NCBI RefSeq assembly: GCF_027943255.1
Contig: NC_072896.1
Coordinates: 4,154,001-4,218,000 of the forward strand
Direction of reading: 5' to 3'
Origin: Anastrepha obliqua
Taxonomy: Eukaryota; Arthropoda; Insecta; Diptera; Tephritidae
Length of the DNA stretch: 64,000 nucleotides
The translations under genes were made by a program, and so were the position numbers. Within the stretch, counting starts at the first letter, position 1, and the number at the start of each line of letters is the position of its first letter. The notes under the pieces were generated by a model. It was not told where the DNA came from and made no database searches. It saw only the letters and a list, made by a program, of their open reading frames with translations. Shown here piece after piece: positions 57,580 through 64,000 of this stretch.

Positions 57580-58310
57580 TCTTTGCTTAAGATTTCGATT
57601 TTTTTCTGTTTTTGGTTGGTAAAAGATCATCACCACTTAGCATTAGCCTTCTCTACGATATTCCAGTTGGTTACTTCGAGTGTTTTTAGGTCTTCTTCTG
57701 TGCAGTCCATTAATCGCCTACGCGGGCGACCTTTACTTTTCGTAAGATTTTTATCCATAGATTTGTGCTGCATTATTAGTCTTTAAGCATGCGTATCTTG
57801 CATTCTGCCCAATCCATCTTGGCCTTTGCGCTTTGATGAATTTGACAATGTCTCCGCCATGCATAAATTTTAGTAACACTTCGTTGGTTCGTTTTATGTA
57901 ATCACCTAGTTCGTTGAGCTTGGTGCCATATATCCCCCTGAGTATCTTTTCTCTAAGACTCAGAGCGATTATTCTTCGGGTGCTGTCATGGATCACACTT
58001 CCGAGTCATATGTAGCAATGGGTCTCACTATTGCTTCACATACGAGTATACTAAGTTTGCAAGTTCTAGCTAGTGTCTTTGATTTAAATAGGTCCATGTG
58101 GCAAGAGTATCCTGCTAGTGCTAAATATTTCGTTGTATTCCGGCTGAATTGTGGCTTTTACTTGTGTGCCCCTTACGCCATTGCAAGTCTAGTAAGCTTT
58201 CTGTAAACTTCAAGCTCAGTAAATTCCTCTGGGATTCTTTTATTCAGTCCGTCGCAGCTACGAGTTAGATGGTCCACTCGATCAGTCAAATTTTTGAATA
58301 CTTTTTCCGA
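57580..58310 (-). mobile_element. RTE-type LINE, C-terminal end, decayed
   Basis: Minus strand in shifting frames: EFTELEVYRKLTRLAM, VCEAIVRPIATYDSEV, LEKRYSGGYMAPS/LREKILRGIYGTKLNEL, GGDIVKFIKAQRPRWIGQNA, and GRPRRRLMDCTEEDLKTLEV then TNWNIVEKANAKW near 57740-57630. This run, from LYGSExW through RxRWxGH to GRPRxRWxDCxxxDLxxL, is the signature C-terminus of RTE-like and related endonuclease-reverse transcriptases. Stops abound. RT and endonuclease proper are missing. Confidence 0.8.
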
Positions 58311-58329
58311 TGAATCTGACAGTGTGGCA

Positions 58330-58690
58330 ACAATGGTGGCTTGAATATTGCAATAAATCGATTGTAAAGCGCGCAGTATGGCAAGCTGTGCCGTCTTGTT
58401 GAAGCTGAATGTCGTCGATATTTATCTGTTTAATTTTTGGAATTAAAATTGACTTAGCTTAGCTCGATACGGGCGCCACTCACCGTAACGGCAGCTCCTT
58501 CCTCATTTAGAAAGAAATAGAAGCCGAAGATGCTCCATGAACTTCTGGCACAAATTTATTTTGTTTTTGAAAGGAAATTTCCACAATTTGGAAGCGTTGT
58601 TGTGGTATAAGCCATTTATGATGACTTGCCAAGCCTTACTGCACAGAAATGTCGACCCAGTTTGCCACTCCCAACTGTCAAATCAAAGTT
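58330..58690 (-). pseudogene. Tc1/mariner-superfamily transposase fragment, heavily decayed
   Basis: Minus strand: INIDDIQLQQDGTACHTARF then TIDLLQ near 58440-58370 matches the second catalytic motif FQQDGATCHTxxxTIDLL of family A/B-type transposases. Upstream EEGAAVTVSGARIEL corresponds to the EAGVTVTVNGVRY motif preceding it. The third catalytic region is absent. Another family member, not alignable enough to assign. Confidence 0.6.
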
Positions 58691-61505
58691 ATCGATAACG
58701 ATAGTTCTCATGCAGCTAAAAAAATACCCGATATAATAAAATAGGCATTTAAATCAGTATCGTAGATTTCATATTCTCGCAGAAATCTTTAGTTATTAAA
58801 GATATGAAGAAGTTATCCACTTAATGTCGAATTAAAAAAATATTCACTCCAGTCCTTATCGAACTTAAGAGGCACTAAAAATGTTTGCACCTGTGAAGTT
58901 TCTTCTACGAGTACTTAAAGTGCAGGTGATTGCAACTCTAAATACATAATAAAATGAAATTTTGTAATCAAAAACAAAGGCGAAAACTTAAAGCGGCGCT
59001 CAAGAATGCTTTTGACATACTAACCCAAGTGAATCGTTGACACTCTTCAGCACTTTGATGTGATGCCTGCTTGACTTGTTGGCGCTCGCCTGCGATATGA
59101 TGCGTTGCCTTGCATGTGTTACACATTTTCAGTTGAATTGTTGCTCCACTTCAGTCATAATAAAGTTTGTTTATGTTGGAAGTATGGATACAAAAAAGCT
59201 TTTAAACAAAAAATGGCAAGGAAAATAAAGAAAATTAATGAAGAAGAATTCAGACGGCAAATGCCCGTTTCAATATGCACGGAAGCGGCTGAAAGAAAAG
59301 CAACAACAGCAAACTATATACACAAAGAGCAACTGCATGGCCAACCCCACCAATTGCGAGAGCTTAAGCTTAAATGAAGGCATATCCTTATTGTGCCTAT
59401 AGGAGTTTACAAGTGCATTACTCGCTCTTGCTGTTGCTTTTTGACGCCGGCTCCCACGGCGTATATCCGTTGCAGCGACAATACTTCGATGCTTTGTACC
59501 TCCTCTCATACAAGCACATTTGTGTGCACATAGTGATGTACGTAGGCTTGGCTGTATAGTTAAGTGCATAGTTACCTGTATTTCATTTTTAAAGCAGGTT
59601 GTCGTTTTCTGGACAAACTCTGCAACTCTCTGGGGTGATCTTTAGACATATGGGCATATGAGTGTGAATATATTTTGCTATATTTTGTACACTTTGCATA
59701 GCTTAATTCGTTTTTAGTAATGCATTTTTAAATAGCTCACCGTTCACTCGTTTTCCGAAACTTCCAGATTTTTCTAATTCTAACGATTCTATTGTGGTAG
59801 TACAACGTCATGCCTCATTTTTGATAAAGTCAATTCTTGAAAATGTTGATATTATCATTGAAATCGCCAGTCTGACTCGCATGTGGAGATTCCCTAGAAA
59901 AAAACTTGAATCCAACTTGGCTAATCTTTGGTTTTGTTTTTCTACAAACTTTTAACTTTAAATTTTCGCGAACTTTTTTAAACCCTGAAACATCATTTTC
60001 ACAACTTCTTATAATATGTTTTATATGCTATTTACTTTATATATGTTTTATTTTTGTTTTCAAATGTACTTCACAAGTTTCGCAAGTCGTTGCATTTCCC
60101 TAGTGTCCATCACCGCAAACTTTTCATAAGTGATTGCATTGAAGCAAACGACATTTTTTTCAGTATACTCATTTCTCAATTCAAATACAGCAGATTTTGC
60201 TTCAATTCTCCAACTTAACTTTTATTTATTCCATTAAAAAAAAATTCCATTAAAATTGTACCACAGAAATAAAAACAAAAACACTGTTGTCTATGTACAT
60301 CAATCATTGAGGACTTTGCTTTATTGCAATTCTCTTAAACTCCTAGATTTCAATTTCCCTAATACAAACTAAAACCCACCTTGCAGAGGTCAGCACTGCT
60401 ATTTACAAATTAAAGGTTGCCTCTACTCAAGCACTAAAAAAGAAAAGCAAAAGTAATAACCGACACCAAGCGCTTGTACTCGTAACAGTATCCACATCAG
60501 AAACAGACCAGACTCTCAAGGAAAAGTAAGAAGCTACATGCGCATAATTTCCACACTTAGAGAGGTCAACTGGAAAAGGACATATGCATTAAAGTGAAGA
60601 AAAACCACAGACAAGCAAGGAGACTAAAGTGGAATGTACAGCTACATACATACATACACGCGTACATGCACAAGCACACTCGACACCCTCGACATAATAA
60701 ACGAGCACGCGAAACGAATAACAACCGTAAACTGCCAACCAACCAACCGACCAACCTGCCAACCAGCATGACAATGTTAAAAGCGCAGCATGTGAGTACA
60801 GCAAGAAAATAAATACAAACATATGCAAATGCACACACTTACGCTGAAATAATAGCATCTTAAAAGCAAGCGCGTAACAAAAAACCAGCGCATGTCCTGC
60901 AAAAATGACAGCTGAAAATTGTATTTGAATAAAGGAGTACCACAATTTATGGCACTCGTATTCGCTTTCGCTTGTGCTGTAGCTGGCAGCCGCAGCCGAA
61001 GCCACTTCAGCGCCACCTTAACGGTGTAATTTAATATACAAGTATTATATATATTCCCGTATACAGCACACTGGTCTCAATTCAACATTTTGCGGCACAA
61101 ATATAAAATTTCCTTAAAAATTATATGCGAAATTCGTATTAATTTTCGTTAATATTAACAACTGAATTATATTAAATGAAAAATGTGTTTTGAATAAATT
61201 TTGAAATAATTACAAAGCTGATTTTTATAACGAAGTTACTATTTCTCCAGTAAAGAGCGCTGCTGAAGTTTTCTTATAAAACTTCGTGTCTGATGAAAAT
61301 TTTGACGATATTCAATAAAAAATCTGAAATTTTTTATATGTTTTTTACTGCTACCGATTTTTATACTCACCAAGAATATTAAAATCTCGCTTTTTCAGTA
61401 ATTTTCTTTAAAAATTATTCCACTTTAGCGTTAGTGGAATAGTTGCAATTAACTTTGAACAAATCTCTTTCTTATGGCATTTTATTGATGACTGCAAGAT
61501 GGTTT
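58691..61505. other. non-coding, presumed intron
   Basis: No gene is recognised. ACCAACCAACCGACCAACC tract at 60740-60765 and ACATACATACAC near 60645. The 138-codon minus-strand frame at 60589-61005 overlaps other frames and has no domain. Confidence 0.5.
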
Positions 61506-61509
61506 ACAA

Positions 61510-61700
61510 TTTTCTTCTTCTTTATTTGCGCTGTAACCGCCTTAGCAAAAATGTTCCGTAAAATCTTTCTCTCAAACACTCCAAGGGACGCCTCAATAGA
61601 TGTTGTCATCGTCCAAGCTTCTACGCCATACGATAAGACTTTTCTTACTACTTGTTAATGCGGTGAGTCTTGTGGCTCGTAGGCCATTACGCTTACTGGA
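61510..61700 (-). mobile_element. RTE-type LINE C-terminal fragment
   Basis: Minus strand: VRKVLSYGVEAWTMTTSIEA then SLGVFERKILRNIFAKAVTA, the conserved LYGxExWTL..LxxFERKxLRxIF segment that follows the RT thumb in RTE-like LINEs. Short and isolated; no 3' end seen. It overlaps in position the region missing from the 57580-58310 fragment, so they are separate copies. Confidence 0.7.
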
Positions 61701-62454
61701 AGCAGCATATTTAACCTGACGTGAGCTGCCATGGAATTGGCAAGCAGCGTGCAATTAGAATATAATATAATAGTTTCTAGGCTTGTTGAGAAGTGCAGAA
61801 ATGTGAAAATTGAAACGAAGTAAGTCCCAGTGGTGTAGAGCTCGAAAATTTAGGGTATTTTCAGGATTTTTTTTTTTTAATAAAAAAATGAAAAACGATA
61901 TTTAAATTTTTTAGGCTTTTTCTACATAAAAAAATGAAAAAAAATTATTTTTTTTGTTTTTCAATTTTAATAATTTTAAAAATCGCGCTCAAGTTGGGGC
62001 TCCCAAAAAATCGGAGCTGGACGGTTTTGCCCATTTTGGCTCTTCTATTATATTTAACTGAAACACAAAAACCAAAAAAGTTATTAATCAGTATGACTGT
62101 AGCTATGTCCCGTACTAGAATAAAAACAAAAAAAATTGGCCAAAAGGCGCGGTTTTGAATTTGACACTCTAAGAATCGAGTTTGTTTCAGTTTTTTAATC
62201 AAAAAATACGAAATAATTCAAATAATAATATGATTCTAGTCCGGGCGATAGCCATTGATATTGTTAACAAAATATGAAGATTTCGGACGATTCGGTTGAA
62301 TAGTTTTTTTTACAACACAAGGCCGAAGCAAGTCGTTTCGAGATAAATGAGTTTAAAGTTTGACGTACAGGAGCGCGCGGACCGCTCTCTACCTAGTTAA
62401 TGGGCTGTAAAAGCTATAATATTAGAAAGTTTTGCATAGAAATTTCCTAGTATA

Positions 62455-63019
62455 CCCTTTGATCAAAAAGTACCGGGAAGGTGAAGTTGACTGTTTGCTT
62501 CGATTGCCAAGGCAAAGTGCACCATGAGTACATTCCATCGGGCCAGACAGTCAATAAAGAATATTATTTATCCGTTTTGAAGCGTTTGAGAGATGATGTA
62601 CGTCGCAAACGGCCGGAAATGTGGGCAAACAGTTCTTGGATTTTGCATGATGATAACACGCCATCGCACCGAGCCCAAATTGTGCTGGATTATTTGACCA
62701 AACACCAAATTAATACCATCGTGCAAGCACCGTATTGACTTCATATGGCCCGGTGTGACTTTTTTTGTTTCCCAAGTTGAAGTTACCACTTCATGAGCGG
62801 AGATTTCAGTCAATAGAGGAGAACAAAGAGAATGCGACGAAGTAGCTGAAGGTCATCCCTTCGTCGGTCTACCAGGGGTGCATGGAAGACTGGGTTAAAC
62901 ATTGGCACATGAGTGTCGCTTCAGACGGGTCATATTTTGAAGGAGATAAGATAAATTTGTCTGAAATTTAACTCTGTTTTGTTTTATTTAAATATTCCCG
63001 GTACTTTCTGATCATAGGG
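62455..63019 (+). mobile_element. mariner deletion derivative (565 bp) inside copy 5
   Basis: TA at 62453-62454 and 63020-63021. Inverted ends CCCTTTGATCAAAAAGTACC GGGAA and, from the right, CCCTATGATCAGAAAGTACC GGGAA, about 25 bp with two mismatches. The left end leads directly into the second half of a transposase, so the N-terminal half is deleted, as in families A and B though the sequence is unrelated. Confidence 0.9.
62463..62960 (+). pseudogene. mariner transposase, C-terminal half, broken
   Basis: VKLTVCFDCQGKVHHEYIPS, GQTVNKEYYLSVLKRLRDDV and RRKRPEMWANSSWILHDDNT then PSHRAQIVLDYLTKHQINTI, the DDN holding the second catalytic Asp. A stop interrupts APY.LHMARCDFFCFPS, where relatives read APYSPDMAPCDFFLFP, so the third Asp (CDFF) remains after the stop. 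Further stops follow; the end LKEIRxICLKFN decays before the right inverted repeat. The missing N-terminal half lies between the left end and VKLTV. Confidence 0.85.
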
Positions 63020-63097
63020 TATTCTTAAGATACTATACTTTCGAAATATCGAAAAAAACAAAAATCGATTTTTTGAAATTTCTAGACCACCTCTTAA

Positions 63098-63907
63098 ATA
63101 CTAAGCAAATTTCATCTCAAATTTCATACTGCAGGCGAGAGATATATTAGAGGAATTTCATGTTAAATGATCTAAGAGTTTTGGATATTGTCTCCAATTC
63201 ATCTAAAACTTGGTTTAGTATAATAAGATGAAAACTTAAAAAAAAAAAATACAAATTTAATAATTCAATGTTGAAAATTTTGGTATAGATTTTTTTATAG
63301 TTAAATATCTTCGGTTATTTCAAACACTTTTAAAAATTTTTAGTTTTATATTTTAAAATAACGAATATTTAAAAAAATGTAGAAAAAATTAATATTATGT
63401 TATAAATGTTCAACAAATTTCCTGAACATTTTATTTTGACACCACAGAGCCCTGTTTTTCACTAAGTAGTATTTGAATATAACTCGAAAATGTATTGGGG
63501 TCCCATTATGAAACTTGCAGAGATTACTGGTCATAGTCTCAGCTGTTAACAAAAACGAATAAGAAGCAAATCTAAGCTGCGATGTTTTCAAAAATTAAAC
63601 AAAAAAAAACTCCAAAAAATTTTGAAAAAGAAAAATTTTTGTTACCGATTTTTTTAAGCACATACATTTATTAATATTTTATACATATTACATATATTAT
63701 ATATGTTAAAAAATTAAAAAAAAAATCATTAATATAAAATATTCAAAGCAGCCGAAGATATTTGACTTTAAAAAACTCTAAGCCAACATTTTTGAAACAT
63801 TTTCGGTGTACTTCTTATTGCACTCAATCAATGTCCATGGATCATTGGATCATTCGTCATGGTATTGATTAACAAGAATAAGTCAATTAAACATCTTAAA
63901 TTGACAT
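63098..63907. other. non-coding, very AT-rich
   Basis: Poly(A), poly(T) and ATATATTA tracts; nothing recognised. Confidence 0.5.
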
Positions 63908-64000
63908 TAGGTTAGGTTGTAATGATTGCCCAGAAAGTTGGACAAAAATGTTTGCTTCATTCTTTGTGATATTAAATTGACGTCAAAAAATCACCAATGA
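63908..64000 (-). mobile_element. LINE 3' end, decayed, runs off the window
   Basis: TTAGGTTAGGTTGTAATGAT TGCCCAGAAAGTTGGAC resembles TTAGGTTAGGTTGGTATCGT TGCCCAAGGAG at 27165, the 3' end and (AACCT)n tail of the minus-strand LINE. No coding part is recognisable in the remaining 50 bp, so it is a decayed or UTR-only copy. Confidence 0.5.

Larger units (their letters stand above)
61820..63093 (-). mobile_element. TTAA-associated element, copy 5, split by a mariner
   Basis: Right end TCTAGACCACCTC followed by TTAA at 63094-63097; on the left a weak inverted counterpart TAAGTCCCAGTGGTGTAGAG at 61821. The shared core is present inverted (GTCGTTTCGAGATAAATGAG at 62333, then TTTAAAGTTT to 62361). 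From the core to the right end, after subtracting the 567 bp of inserted mariner plus its extra TA, is about 165 bp, as in the other copies. An AAAATCGATTTTTTGAAATT block precedes the right end as in copy 1. Left end uncertain. Confidence 0.65.

Noticed and set aside
60589..61005. 138-codon open frame, minus strand
   Set aside because: Arises from CAACC and ACATAC repeat tracts; no known family; overlapped by other frames.
1..64000. Prokaryotic features (operons, CRISPR array, rRNA, IS elements)
   Set aside because: No regularly spaced repeat/spacer array, no long adjoining reading frames, and spliced-exon structure shows a eukaryotic genome.

Overview
This is eukaryotic, insect DNA: AT-rich, almost free of long reading frames, with one short spliced exon in a sea of intron-like sequence and old transposons. 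The exon (39823-39962, plus strand) encodes the start of the ligand-binding domain of a nicotinic acetylcholine receptor alpha subunit of the alpha5/alpha7 type. It has a clean branch point, polypyrimidine tract, acceptor and donor. I see no neighbouring exon, so most of the window is probably the two large introns flanking it (more than 39.8 kb upstream, more than 24 kb downstream). The exon, the transposon mix and the TACTCGTA-type intron vocabulary suggest a higher fly; a tephritid fruit fly is my best guess, not a proven identification.

Nearly everything else recognisable is mobile DNA. LINE retrotransposon fragments lie at 1.2-4.5, 18.6-19.1, 27.2-28.6, 31.9-34.0, 36.2-39.0, 41.6-42.7, 45.3-45.7, 46.4-46.9, 57.6-58.3, 61.5-61.7 and 63.9 kb. 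They include jockey-like, R1-like, RTE-like and RNase H-bearing I/LOA/R1-superclade types, all 5'-truncated. The freshest (27163-28560) has an 8-bp target duplication and an unbroken 404-codon C-terminal frame. DNA transposon remnants of the Tc1/mariner superfamily lie at 8.0, 9.8, 15.2, 20.9-21.6, 23.9, 37.9, 47.3, 52.8, 54.5, 55.2, 58.3 and 62.5 kb. Several are deletion derivatives with both ends intact, and two families each show the same deletion junction in two copies.

The most unusual pattern is a set of five TTAA-associated elements (4.8, 40.8, 44.8, 53.4 and 61.8-63.1 kb). Their terminal inverted repeats differ, but the intact ones have almost the same length (716, 720 and about 722 bp) and all carry a related core, AAACTTTAAACGCGTTTTT, about 170 bp from one end. 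One is split by a mariner and one is truncated near a LINE fragment. A Helitron-like element (50061-51197), a 1.2-kb element with perfect 20-bp inverted repeats (51284-52493), two TA-flanked MITEs and five copies of a tRNA-derived SINE make 50-54 kb a dense nest of insertions.

There is no operon, prokaryotic gene, CRISPR array or rRNA. No element here looks capable of autonomous movement. The long featureless stretches contain only AT-rich sequence and short microsatellites that I could see.
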